DNA of 41,294 bases from contig JALHJB010000018.1 in NCBI GenBank assembly GCA_022839745.1, forward strand, positions 1 to 41,294, given 5' to 3'. Made by a program: the position numbers and the translations under genes. The DNA comes from Actinomycetes bacterium. Its GTDB lineage: Bacteria > Actinomycetota > Coriobacteriia > Anaerosomatales > Anaerosomataceae. This document shows, piece after piece, positions 22,596 to 30,786 of the stretch (the first letter of the stretch is position 1; each line of letters begins with the position of its first letter). The notes beneath the pieces are model-generated. The model did no database searches. It was not told the origin of the DNA and saw only the letters and a list, made by a program, of their open reading frames with translations.

Positions 22596-23866
22596 GGCAG
22601 GATGCGGGCCGTGTCGCCATCGATCGCCACGGTGGTCCTGCGCGCGGCTGAGAGTGTCTTGAGGCGCTCGAGGATGACGGTGGCCTCACGTCCGCTGACG
22701 TAGTCGGGGACTCCGTAGGTGTCGTCGAGGTACACGGGGACCACCCGCGCGTTGGCCACACCGGCGGGCCCGAGATCGGCCTCAAGGATGAACGCCTCAC
22801 CGGTCTTGCGCGAATAGTGGTCGAACACGAAGTCGCCGAGCGAGTACGCGATCAGCCTGCCGTTGTAGTACTCGACCGCCTGGATCACATGCGGATGATG
22901 CGAAAGCACCATGTCGGCGCCCGCGTCCACCGCACGATGCGCGTCCGCCACCTGGTCGCCGTTGGCGTTGTCTTCCTTCTCCACACCCCAGTGGAACGAC
23001 ACGATCACGTAGTCGTACTGCTCCTTCGCCGAGCGTATCGCGGCCTCGACACTGTCCATGTTCCCGCGGCCCCGCGCGATGCCAGGGCTGCTATCGGTGG
23101 CCACAAAGCCGGCCGGGAGGATGTGCGAGAAGCCAAAGAACGCCACAGAAACGCCGTTCACCTCGTGGACCGCGGGTGTCCACGCCGCTGTCTTGTCGGC
23201 CCCGGCTCCCGCATGACCGATGTTGTTGGCGTCGAGGCGCGCGATGGTGTCCAGCATCGCCTCGCTGCCGGCGTCCAGCGCGTGGTTGTTCGCGAGCGAG
23301 AGGAAATCGAATCCGGCGAGTGCGAGACCTTCCACACCGCGCGGATCGCCCTTGAAGGTGTAGTCCTTCTCGGCGTTGCGCTCACCGAGGTCGGAAAGCG
23401 TGCTCTCGAGGTTGCCCACGGCGATGTCAGCGGCGGCCAGGCGGTCGGCAACGTGTCGCAGTGGGGCGGTGGCTCCCCAGCGGTTGATCGCCTGGCGGAC
23501 CTGACGGTCGAAGTGCATGTCGCCGACCGCTGCGATGGTGACGGTGGCGGGTCCTGAGGGGAGAGGCGTCTCGGTGGGCTGAGGTGACGCAACGGGCTCG
23601 GCGGTCACGGTGGTCTCGGATGGTGCGGCGGGTTCCGGAGTTGCCGCTGTCACCGGTGCAGGCACTGCGGTTGGGAGGTGTCCGAGCGCCCATGTCGCGA
23701 TCGAGCCAACGGCGAGGACCGCAGTCGCCGCCACGGCGAGGGCGATGCGCTGACGTCGCACCGCTCGACGTCGCGCCTCCCGGCGCGACGCGGTTCGCGT
23801 GGGGTATGCGGATGGCACCAGCAGGCTCCGTTCATCGGAAGTGGAGATAGGGTGTCCGCCACTCAT
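22592..23866 (-). CDS. capA: CapA family protein (poly-gamma-glutamate synthesis type)
   Basis: 424 aa. A basic start and membrane helix (41-61) lead into a Pro/Thr-rich linker and a metallophosphatase-like domain: GDMHFD (115-120), NLESTLSD, SLANNHALDAGS, FHWGVEKE, SHHPHVIQAVEYY and SLGDFVFDHYS. CapA-type proteins act outside the membrane in polymer capsule export or wall modification; the exact reaction is not settled. No capBC genes are nearby, so a capsule role is uncertain. On the minus strand TATAGT (23872-23877) lies just 5 nt before the ATG, which would give a leaderless message; no RBS is seen. Confidence 0.88.
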   Translation of the reverse strand: MSGGHPISTSDERSLLVPSAYPTRTASRREARRRAVRRQRIALAVAATAVLAVGSIATWALGHLPTAVPAPVTAATPEPAAPSETTVTAEPVASPQPTETPLPSGPATVTIAAVGDMHFDRQVRQAINRWGATAPLRHVADRLAAADIAVGNLESTLSDLGERNAEKDYTFKGDPRGVEGLALAGFDFLSLANNHALDAGSEAMLDTIARLDANNIGHAGAGADKTAAWTPAVHEVNGVSVAFFGFSHILPAGFVATDSSPGIARGRGNMDSVEAAIRSAKEQYDYVIVSFHWGVEKEDNANGDQVADAHRAVDAGADMVLSHHPHVIQAVEYYNGRLIAYSLGDFVFDHYSRKTGEAFILEADLGPAGVANARVVPVYLDDTYGVPDYVSGREATVILERLKTLSAARRTTVAIDGDTARILP

Positions 23867-23879
23867 GGCGTACTATACT
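23852..23879 (+). promoter_or_regulatory. promoter for the V-type ATPase operon
   Basis: TATACT (23874-23879) has a poor GTGTCC -35 (23852-23857) 16 nt upstream. It overlaps the minus-strand -10 TATAGT of capA, so the divergent promoters share the same bases and likely exclude each other. Confidence 0.4.
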
Positions 23880-23945
23880 GTAGCAACGCGCGGGCCGTGG
23901 CCGTGCGGGTCGGACGCGACGTATGGCGAGAGCCGGGGTGGATAC

Positions 23946-24251
23946 GTGGAGAAGCTGGAGCGCATCCTTGATGTGGAGGAGCGTGCTGCCGGTCTGATCG
24001 CCGAGGCGCGGGAGCGCGCCATCGCCATCGAGCGTGAAGCCAGCGCACAGGCCGTCCGCGTGCGTCAGCAAACGCTGGCCGATGCCCGAGCCGCGGTCGA
24101 GGCCGACACCGCCACGCTGCTGGAGGGTGCCCGCCGCGAGGCGGATGAGATCGCCCGTCACGCCGAGGCCGCACGCGCTGACGTCATCGATGCCGCGCGG
24201 GCCCGCGTCCCTGATGCGGTCGCCGCGGTGCTGAGAGGACTGGCGGACTAG
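23946..24251 (+). CDS. atpH: V-type ATPase subunit G/H (peripheral stalk)
   Basis: 101 aa, almost all one Ala/Glu/Arg alpha-helix (EKLERILDVEERAAGLIAEA), the pattern of the bacterial V/A-ATPase G (or H) subunit that pairs with subunit E as a peripheral stalk. GTG at 23946 is preferred, with a GGGGTGG purine run before it. It is the first gene of the operon, as ntpF is in Enterococcus. Two nucleotides separate it from the subunit I start. The long coil gives few other marks, so the name depends on position. Confidence 0.82.
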   Translation: MEKLERILDVEERAAGLIAEARERAIAIEREASAQAVRVRQQTLADARAAVEADTATLLEGARREADEIARHAEAARADVIDAARARVPDAVAAVLRGLAD

Positions 24252-24253
24252 TC

Positions 24254-26428
24254 GTGGCTGTCGTGCGCATGCTCCGCGTCACCGTGCTCGGACACGCATC
24301 CGTGCTTGAAGAGCTCATCGAGCGCATGCAGCGTGTTGGCGTGCTCGATATCGAGACGGTGGCCGAGGACTCCGTGCCCTCGCTCGGCACGCCCGACGCC
24401 GCTGAGGTGCGCCGCCTGGAGGAGTACCGCGCAGACGCTATCTTCGTGCGCGACTTCCTCGGCAGATACCACACCAACGAGCAGCCGTTCGGGTCGTTCA
24501 TCTCCGAGAAGCTGCACATGACCGAGAGCGAGTTCGCGTCGCTTGAGGTCGACACCACGCTGCTGCACGTCTACCAGCAGTGCCAGGGGGTCGCCGACAC
24601 GATGGCGGCGCTCGGGCGTGAGCGTACGCGGTTGAAGGCGCTCGCGCACGAGCTTGCCCCCTGGGAGGGCCTGCGCCTCGAGATCGGCAGATGGCAGGGC
24701 ACGGAGCACGTCGTGCTGTTCACTGGCGTGCTGCCCGCTGCCGACGGACCCGGGGTACGGCAGATGTTGCGGGATGTCACACCGTATGTGTCTGTGGAGG
24801 AGCTGTCGTCGGTCGATGGCAGGAGCGCGTGGGTCGTGATGGCCCATCGCACCGTGGTCGACGAGGTGCGCGCGGCCCTTGCCGGCACCGCCTTCGTGGA
24901 CGTGTCGTTCCCGGGACTCGTGGACTACCCCGCCGAGGAGCGGGCGATCGCGCTCGCGCGGATCGATGAGATCGAGCACGAGCTTGCCGTGCTGGACGAA
25001 CGGGCCGCTGCGCTCTCAGAGCAGTATCACGCCGATGCGGTGGCGCTGGTAGCGGCGATCGACGCCGAGCTTGAGGCGGCCACCATCCCTGAGCGGTTCG
25101 GCACCACGGAGCGCACATTCCTCATCACGGGCTGGGTGAGTGCGCGGCGACGCGACGAACTGGATGAGGCGCTCGCGCCGCTTGGCGAGGCGCTGGATGT
25201 CACATACGCCGAACCGCAGCCTGGTGATCGCCCGCCGGTGGAACTCGAGAACCCGAAGCTGCTGCGGCCGTTCGAGGTGCTCACCGACCTGTACGGCCGC
25301 CCGCAGTACGACGAGGTGGACCCCACGCCGCTTCTGGCGCCGTTCTTCTGGATCTTCTTCGGCATCTGCATCGGGGACGTGGGCTACGGCCTGATGTTGA
25401 TGGGCGGCGCGTGGCTCGTGAAGAACAAGCTCGATGTCGCCGACGGCGTGAAGAAGCTGATGGACCTGTTCATCGCGGGCGGCGTGGCCGCGATCATCGC
25501 GGGCGTTGCGTTCGGCTCGTACTTCGCCTGGGACCTGGCCCTGCCGCCGTTCCTCGAGGCGCTGCGGATCATCAACCCCATGGAGCAGCTGCCGACGTTC
25601 CTGATCTTCACGGCGGCCCTTGGTCTGGTGCAGGTGATCTTTGGCGTGCTCGTCTCGGCGTGGGACCTGGCCCGCAAGGGTGATTGGGCCTCGGCTGTGT
25701 TCGACCAGGTCTCCACGGTCGTGTTCTTTGCGGCGATCGGTATTGCGGCGGCCGTGCCCGGGCTCGCGATGCCGGCGATGGTGATCGGGATCGGTGTCAC
25801 AGCGCTCGGCAAGAGCCGCGCCATCGATGTCGCTCTGCGCGAGGTCGAGGCCCCCGCATGGGACAAGGCGCTGGGTGCGGCGTGGCTGGTGGCGCTTGTG
25901 GCGTGGATGCTGACGCTTGCGTTCAGCTGGGCGGTGCCGACCGGCTGGGTGCTGCTCGGCCTGACTCTGATCGGGCTGGGCGTGTCGAAAGCCACCCGCC
26001 GGGTCGTGGTCGCCATTCTCGGTGGAGCGTACGCCGTGTACGGACTGTCGTCGTTCATCGGCGACATCCTGAGCTACACGAGACTGGCGGCGCTCGGCCT
26101 CTCGGGCTCGCTCGTGGGGATGGTGTTCAACCTGCTTGCCCGGCTGATCGGCGGAGGGGCCGCAGGTATGTTCGAGCAGGGCGGCGGCGCGATGGTGGGT
26201 GGCGTGGTGATCATGGTGCTCGCCGCGCTGGTGTTCGCGGTAGGCCACGTGTTCAATGTGGTGATCAACCTGCTGAGCGCGTTCGTGCATCCCGCGCGTC
26301 TGCAGTTCGTCGAGTTCTTCGGCAAGTTCTACGAGGGCGGCGGGCGTGCGTACGAGCCGTTCGCCTTCAGGTCCAAGACACTGGTGCTACATGCCGACAG
26401 CGCGCGGCAGGAAGGAGCGAGAACGTGA
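24254..26428 (+). CDS. atpI: V-type ATPase subunit I (membrane stator)
   Basis: 724 aa, usual 600-700. The N-terminal half is soluble with coiled coils (about 90-130 and 230-290). From about residue 355 there are seven or more membrane spans, starting at PLLAPFFWIFFGICIGDVGYGLML, a region highly conserved in the family, and including LSYTRLAALGLSG with the Arg that faces the K ring and drives ion transfer. NVVINLLSAFVHPARLQFVEFFGKFYEGGG is the family's end. The GTG start is 2 nt past the stop of the preceding gene. The last four bases overlap subunit K. Confidence 0.95.
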   Translation: MAVVRMLRVTVLGHASVLEELIERMQRVGVLDIETVAEDSVPSLGTPDAAEVRRLEEYRADAIFVRDFLGRYHTNEQPFGSFISEKLHMTESEFASLEVDTTLLHVYQQCQGVADTMAALGRERTRLKALAHELAPWEGLRLEIGRWQGTEHVVLFTGVLPAADGPGVRQMLRDVTPYVSVEELSSVDGRSAWVVMAHRTVVDEVRAALAGTAFVDVSFPGLVDYPAEERAIALARIDEIEHELAVLDERAAALSEQYHADAVALVAAIDAELEAATIPERFGTTERTFLITGWVSARRRDELDEALAPLGEALDVTYAEPQPGDRPPVELENPKLLRPFEVLTDLYGRPQYDEVDPTPLLAPFFWIFFGICIGDVGYGLMLMGGAWLVKNKLDVADGVKKLMDLFIAGGVAAIIAGVAFGSYFAWDLALPPFLEALRIINPMEQLPTFLIFTAALGLVQVIFGVLVSAWDLARKGDWASAVFDQVSTVVFFAAIGIAAAVPGLAMPAMVIGIGVTALGKSRAIDVALREVEAPAWDKALGAAWLVALVAWMLTLAFSWAVPTGWVLLGLTLIGLGVSKATRRVVVAILGGAYAVYGLSSFIGDILSYTRLAALGLSGSLVGMVFNLLARLIGGGAAGMFEQGGGAMVGGVVIMVLAALVFAVGHVFNVVINLLSAFVHPARLQFVEFFGKFYEGGGRAYEPFAFRSKTLVLHADSARQEGART

Positions 26429-26925
26429 ACGATCTCTTCTGGGGACTCTCGGGTGTCGACTGGGCGCTGATCGGGGGCGGCGTTGCGGCGATCCTCGGAG
26501 GCATCGGCTCTGCCATCGGTATCACGGTGGCATCCGCCACGGTGTCCGGGATCGTGACCGAAGACGGTGAGAAGTTCGGCAAGCTGCTGCCCCTGGCCGC
26601 GATGCCGAGCACGCAGGGCATCTACGGCTTCATCGCCGCGGTGCTCGTGCTTATCTTCTTCAACCTGCTCGGCGGTGAGTCCACGCTGACAGGGACACAG
26701 GGCTTTACTGTGTTCCTCGCGTGCATGCCGGTGGCGTTGCTCTGCATGATCTCTGCGATCTACCAGGGCAAGACGGGCGCGGCCGCGGCAGGTATCGTGG
26801 CGCGACGCAGCGAGGACTCGGGTAAGGCGCTCATCTTCCCGGCACTCGTGGAGACCTACGCCGTCCTCTCGCTGATCGTGACGGTGCTCATGCTTACCGC
26901 CCTACAGGCCACCTTCGGTGGCTAG
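26425..26925 (+). CDS. atpK: V-type ATPase subunit K (rotor ring), with Na+-type ligands
   Basis: 166 aa, a duplicated hairpin with four membrane spans, as in other V-type K subunits. The second hairpin carries the ion-binding E143 in LVETYAVLSL; the first has Q64 instead. The residues that bind Na+ in Enterococcus hirae NtpK (T64, Q65, Y68, Q110, E139) have counterparts here: T63, Q64, Y67 in PSTQGIYGF, Q114 in IYQGK, E143. So Na+ coupling is likely (inferred). AAGGAG precedes the GTG at 26425, which overlaps the end of subunit I by 4 nt. Confidence 0.93.
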   Translation: MNDLFWGLSGVDWALIGGGVAAILGGIGSAIGITVASATVSGIVTEDGEKFGKLLPLAAMPSTQGIYGFIAAVLVLIFFNLLGGESTLTGTQGFTVFLACMPVALLCMISAIYQGKTGAAAAGIVARRSEDSGKALIFPALVETYAVLSLIVTVLMLTALQATFGG

Positions 26926-26940
26926 TGAGGCGGATCATTC

Positions 26941-27522
26941 GTGGCGATAGCTGATATCATCACCCGCATCGAGCAGGACGCGCAGGCCGAGGCCGACGAG
27001 CTGCTTGCGACCGCGCGCGACCGCGCGGACGCCATGGTGGCGGCCGCGAAGACCGAGGCCGAGCATGATGCCGCACGCATCAGGAGCCGGGGCGCCGAAG
27101 CGGCTCGCGTTGAGGCGGAGACTCTGCTGGCCAACGCGCGCCTTGCCGCGCGAGACGGTCTGCTGGGCGCCAAGAGGGAGATCGCGGAGCGTGTGCTGGA
27201 CGAAGCGCGCGAGCGGCTCGAGTCGCTGTCCGACGACGAGTACGCGGCGTTCATCGCCCGTGAGGTCGTCCATGTGGCCGTGCCCGGACAGGTCGTGCGT
27301 GTAGCGGCTGCCGACAAGCAGCGGCTCGCTTCGCTCGGTGAGCGCCTTGCCGCGGCGGGTGCGCCGGTGACCATCTCGGGCGAGGCCGAGGGGCTGACCC
27401 GCGGCGTACGCGTCGAGGGTGACGGGGTGCGCGTTGAGGTCTCGCCGGCGGCGTACGTGGCCGAGCGGCACGACGCGCTCTTGCCGCTGGCGGTGCGAGC
27501 ACTCTTCCCGGAGGAGGGGTAG
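26941..27522 (+). CDS. atpE: V-type ATPase subunit E
   Basis: 193 aa. The N-terminal 100 residues are an Ala/Arg/Glu helix (IITRIEQDAQAEADELLATA) and the C-terminal half is a mixed alpha/beta domain with GVRVEGDGVRVEVSPAAYV, the typical V-ATPase E layout. It is the second component of the peripheral stalk with the first gene of the operon. GTG at 26941 is the only good start, with GAGGCGGA about 7 nt upstream, 15 nt after subunit K. Confidence 0.88.
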   Translation: MAIADIITRIEQDAQAEADELLATARDRADAMVAAAKTEAEHDAARIRSRGAEAARVEAETLLANARLAARDGLLGAKREIAERVLDEARERLESLSDDEYAAFIAREVVHVAVPGQVVRVAAADKQRLASLGERLAAAGAPVTISGEAEGLTRGVRVEGDGVRVEVSPAAYVAERHDALLPLAVRALFPEEG

Positions 27523-27526
27523 GCGG

Positions 27527-28516
27527 GTGGCCGGCCTCACCTCGACACGCGATGACATCAGGTACGGCTTCGCCGTGGGGCGTGTTCGCGTCCTGCAGGC
27601 GCGGCTGTTGTCGCGGTCGGTGTACGAGCGGCTCATCGATGCCCCCGACTTCGCCGAGCAGCTGCGCGTGCTCTCCGAGACCGCATTCGGCAGGTATCTC
27701 GAGCACGCGGCGACGGCCGAGGACGTGGAGCGGGCGCTCGATGCGTCGCTCGGCGACCTGTACGGCGAGTTCCTGCTGGAGGCCGGTCTGCCCGAGGCGG
27801 TGGTGCGCTTCTTCAGGCTCCCGTACGACTATCGCAATCTGCGCGCCGCGCTCAAGACGCGCGTGCTTGGAGTGGCATCGCCGGAGCTGAGCTCGCTTGG
27901 CATCGCGGAGCCCTCGGCGTTCTCGGGTTCGGGAGAGGGTTTGCCTGAGGAGATGGCCGCGATACTCACCGCGTGGGACGAGGCCGAGGAACAACCGCAG
28001 CTCGCCGAGCTGGAGAGTGTGGTGGACCACGCGCTCTTCGAGGCGCTGGCCGGAGAAGCCAAGCGCTCGCGGGTGGCGTTCCTGCGCGACCTGATGACGC
28101 TCCGCATCGATCTGGCCAACATCCGGGTGCTGATCCGTGCCAACGCGAAGAGCCTGCCACCCTCGGCGGTCCGTGGGGCGCTCATCGATGGAGGCACGAA
28201 GCGGCTGCTCGAGCTTGCGGCCGAGCCGGGGCGCATGGATGCCGAGGAGTTCGCCGAGGCGATCGTGGCCACGCGTGCGGTAGTCGGCCTGGAAGCTCGC
28301 GACCTGCTCGATCTGGACCGGTACGACCTGGTGGCCGCGGCGCTCGAAGCCGGCAGGATGGCCTCGGCGCGGATGGCGCCGAGCGGCGCCGAGCCGGTGT
28401 TGGCGTACGTGCTGGCGCGCGAGGCCGAGGTCGTGGCGCTGCGCACCGTGCTCGTGGGCCGTCTCGTGGGGCTCGACCGTGAGACCGTGCGCGAGCGGCT
28501 GCGGGGGATGCTATGA
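27527..28516 (+). CDS. atpC: V-type ATPase subunit C/d (rotor adaptor)
   Basis: 329 aa, matching the usual 320-340. Family marks are YGFAVGRVRVLQARLLSRSVYERLIDA at the start, FFRLPYDYRNLRAALKTR, LMTLRIDLANIRVLIRANAK, and VLAYVLAREAEVVALRTVLVGRLVGL near the end. The subunit sits on the K ring and links it to the D/F shaft. GTG at 27527 has GAGGAGGGG 7 nt upstream and lies 4 nt past subunit E. Its stop overlaps the F start (ATGA). Confidence 0.92.
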   Translation: MAGLTSTRDDIRYGFAVGRVRVLQARLLSRSVYERLIDAPDFAEQLRVLSETAFGRYLEHAATAEDVERALDASLGDLYGEFLLEAGLPEAVVRFFRLPYDYRNLRAALKTRVLGVASPELSSLGIAEPSAFSGSGEGLPEEMAAILTAWDEAEEQPQLAELESVVDHALFEALAGEAKRSRVAFLRDLMTLRIDLANIRVLIRANAKSLPPSAVRGALIDGGTKRLLELAAEPGRMDAEEFAEAIVATRAVVGLEARDLLDLDRYDLVAAALEAGRMASARMAPSGAEPVLAYVLAREAEVVALRTVLVGRLVGLDRETVRERLRGML

Positions 28517-28848
28517 GCGAGAAGCTGCTCATCGCGGTTGTGGGGGATGCCACGAGCGTGGCGGGATTCCGCCCGCTCGGTTTCGACGTCCGCGTGGTGG
28601 AGCACTCCGAGGCGGCGCGGGACGTGTGGCCCGAACTGATCGCTGGCGATCACGGAGTGGTCTTTGTGACCGAACCCGTGTACGCGGCGATCGCCGATCT
28701 GGTGGCCGAGGGTGTGGACCGCGCGGTACCTGCGGTCACGGTGATCCCCGCGGCCGGCAGTGCCGGCGGCGTGGGCGCGGCGAAGTTGAACAGGGCGATC
28801 GAGCGTGCGCTCGGCATCTCGGTCGCTTCAGGAGAAGAGGACAGCTAG
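28513..28848 (+). CDS. atpF: V-type ATPase subunit F
   Basis: 111 aa, the family norm. It begins KLLIAVVGDATSVAGFRPLGFDVRVV and has GVVFVTEPVYAAI and VTVIPAAGSAGG, the small Rossmann-like fold of subunit F that binds the D shaft and affects catalysis. The ATG overlaps the C stop, and the stop adjoins the subunit A start with no gap. Confidence 0.9.
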   Translation: MSEKLLIAVVGDATSVAGFRPLGFDVRVVEHSEAARDVWPELIAGDHGVVFVTEPVYAAIADLVAEGVDRAVPAVTVIPAAGSAGGVGAAKLNRAIERALGISVASGEEDS

Positions 28849-30786
28849 ATGGACCAGGGCACGATCCGGAAAGTCGCAGGGCCTCTCGTCGTGGCCGTTG
28901 GCCTGACGCACGCCAGGATGTACGACCTGGTGCGCGTGGGCGAGCAGGGCCTCATGGGCGAGATCATCGAGATGCGTGGCGATCGCGCGTCGATCCAGGT
29001 GTACGAGGAGACAGAGGGCCTCGGGCCCGGCATGCCGGTCGTCTCCACCGGCGCGCCGCTGTCCGTGGAGCTCGGACCGGGCATGCTTGAGGCCGTGTAC
29101 GATGGCGTGCAGCGTCCGCTTGACGCCCTGCAGGCGAAGTCGGGGGCGTTCCTCTCGCGCGGCATCTCCGCGCCGGGGCTCGATCGCGAGAAGCGGTGGG
29201 AGTTCGTGCCAACGGTCGCGCCAGGCACGCGCGTGAGCGGTGGCGACATCATCGGCACCGTGCAGGAAAACGTGGTCATCGAGCACCGCATCATGGTGCC
29301 GCCCGCGCTTGCCGGCGAGATCGTCGAGATCACGGGCGGGTCGTTCACGGTCACCGACACCGTTGCGCGGCTGCACGATGACTCCGGTGCGCCTCACGAC
29401 CTCATGCTCATGCAGACATGGCCGGTGCGCGTCCCGCGGCCATACGCCCGCAAGATCCCCTCGTCGGAGCCGCTTGTCACCGGCACCCGCGTGATCGACA
29501 CGTTCTTCCCGCTGGTGAAGGGCGGAGTGGCGTGCATCCCCGGGCCGTTCGGCGCCGGCAAGACGGTCACGCAGCACCAGGTGGCCAAGTGGAGCGACGC
29601 ACAGGTGGTCATCTTCATCGGCTGCGGCGAGCGCGGCAACGAGATGACCGACGTGTTGATGGAGTTCCCTCAGCTTACCGACCCGTACTCGGGCGAATCA
29701 CTGATGAAGCGCACGGTGCTCGTGGCGAACACCTCCAACATGCCGGTGGCCGCCCGCGAGGCGAGCGTGTACACCGGCATCACGATGGCCGAGTACTTCC
29801 GCGACATGGGCTACGAGGTCGTGCTGCAGGCCGACTCGACCTCGCGCTGGGCCGAGGCCATGCGAGAGATCTCCGGGCGCCTCGAGGAGATGCCCGGAGA
29901 CGAGGGCTTCCCTGCGTACCTCGGCTCGAAGCTCGCCGCGTTCTACGAGCGTGCGGGGGCTGTGGAGTGCCTCGGCGGCGTGCCGCGTTCAGCGGGGTCT
30001 TCGTCGCATCCGTCAGGGCCTTCGTCGCTGTCCTCGGATGATCGCCCGCAGGCGGGCGATCATCCTGCGGAGGCTTCCTCAGACCCTGCGGATGCGCCGT
30101 CGGAGCCCGTGACAGAACCTCGCTACGCCCCGGCACCCGTCGTCCCGCACGCCGCGCCCCGCACGGGCTCCGTATCCGTGGTCGGGTCCGTCTCCCCTCC
30201 GGGTGGCGACTTGTCTGAACCTGTGGTGCAGAACACACTGCGTGTGGTGAAGGTCTACTGGGCGCTGCAGGACACCCTGGCCTACGAGCGGCACTTCCCG
30301 GCGATCGACTGGCTCACGAGCTACTCACTGTACCTCGATCGCATCCATCCCCGGTGGGACGCCGAGGTCTCGCCGGAGTTCCGCGAGCGCCGCGACCGCT
30401 GCATGGCGATCCTGCAGCGCGAGGCCGACCTGGCGGAGATCGTGCGGCTTGTCGGCCTGGAGGCGCTGTCGCCCGAGGAGCAGATCCTCATGGAGACGGC
30501 CAAGTCCATCCGCGAGGACTTCCTGCAGCAGAACGCGTTCCGTGACGACGACCAGTTCAGCTCGCTGGTGGAGCAGGACCTCCTGCTGAAGACCATCCTG
30601 CACTTCCACGAGGCAGCCATCGCCGCACAGCGGCACGGTGCGGCGCTCAAGGACATCTTTGCCGCGCCGGTGCGGGAGAAGATCGCGCGCGCCAAGTACG
30701 CGACCGCCGATGAGCTTGGCATATTCGATGAGATCGCGTCGGACATTGATACGCAGCTCGTGGCTGGAAGCGGGGTGGGCGTCTAG
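28849..30786 (+). CDS. atpA: V-type ATPase catalytic subunit A with an unusual insert
   Basis: 645 aa against about 580-595 in relatives. Walker A GPFGAGKT is at 232-239. IGCGERGNEMTDVL, ADSTSRWAEAMREISGRLEEMPGDEGFPAYL and VGSVSPPGGDLSEPV are all intact. Between ECLGG and RTGSVSVVG, where relatives have only a few residues, lie about 60 extra residues (378-437) rich in Pro, Ser, Ala and Asp. The insert is in frame and the rest is normal, so the enzyme should work. Its DNA holds a 14-bp palindrome (30036-30065). This subunit hydrolyses or makes ATP in the V1 head with subunit B. Confidence 0.95.
   Translation: MDQGTIRKVAGPLVVAVGLTHARMYDLVRVGEQGLMGEIIEMRGDRASIQVYEETEGLGPGMPVVSTGAPLSVELGPGMLEAVYDGVQRPLDALQAKSGAFLSRGISAPGLDREKRWEFVPTVAPGTRVSGGDIIGTVQENVVIEHRIMVPPALAGEIVEITGGSFTVTDTVARLHDDSGAPHDLMLMQTWPVRVPRPYARKIPSSEPLVTGTRVIDTFFPLVKGGVACIPGPFGAGKTVTQHQVAKWSDAQVVIFIGCGERGNEMTDVLMEFPQLTDPYSGESLMKRTVLVANTSNMPVAAREASVYTGITMAEYFRDMGYEVVLQADSTSRWAEAMREISGRLEEMPGDEGFPAYLGSKLAAFYERAGAVECLGGVPRSAGSSSHPSGPSSLSSDDRPQAGDHPAEASSDPADAPSEPVTEPRYAPAPVVPHAAPRTGSVSVVGSVSPPGGDLSEPVVQNTLRVVKVYWALQDTLAYERHFPAIDWLTSYSLYLDRIHPRWDAEVSPEFRERRDRCMAILQREADLAEIVRLVGLEALSPEEQILMETAKSIREDFLQQNAFRDDDQFSSLVEQDLLLKTILHFHEAAIAAQRHGAALKDIFAAPVREKIARAKYATADELGIFDEIASDIDTQLVAGSGVGV
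29980..30159 (+). repeat. 60-codon in-frame insert in atpA with central palindrome
   Basis: The stretch codes for GVPRSAGSSSHP-like low-complexity sequence with no hydrophobic core. In its middle 30036-30049 is the exact reverse complement of 30052-30065, with a 2-nt loop, a structure like a terminator or a palindromic mobile repeat. No target-site repeat was recognised at its ends. No other copy was found in this window. Confidence 0.7.

Noticed and set aside
29980..30159. Intein within atpA (known in V-ATPase A subunits of archaea and yeast)
   Set aside because: Only 60 residues, no Cys/Ser start and no HN end; it is not at the P-loop where VMA inteins lie.
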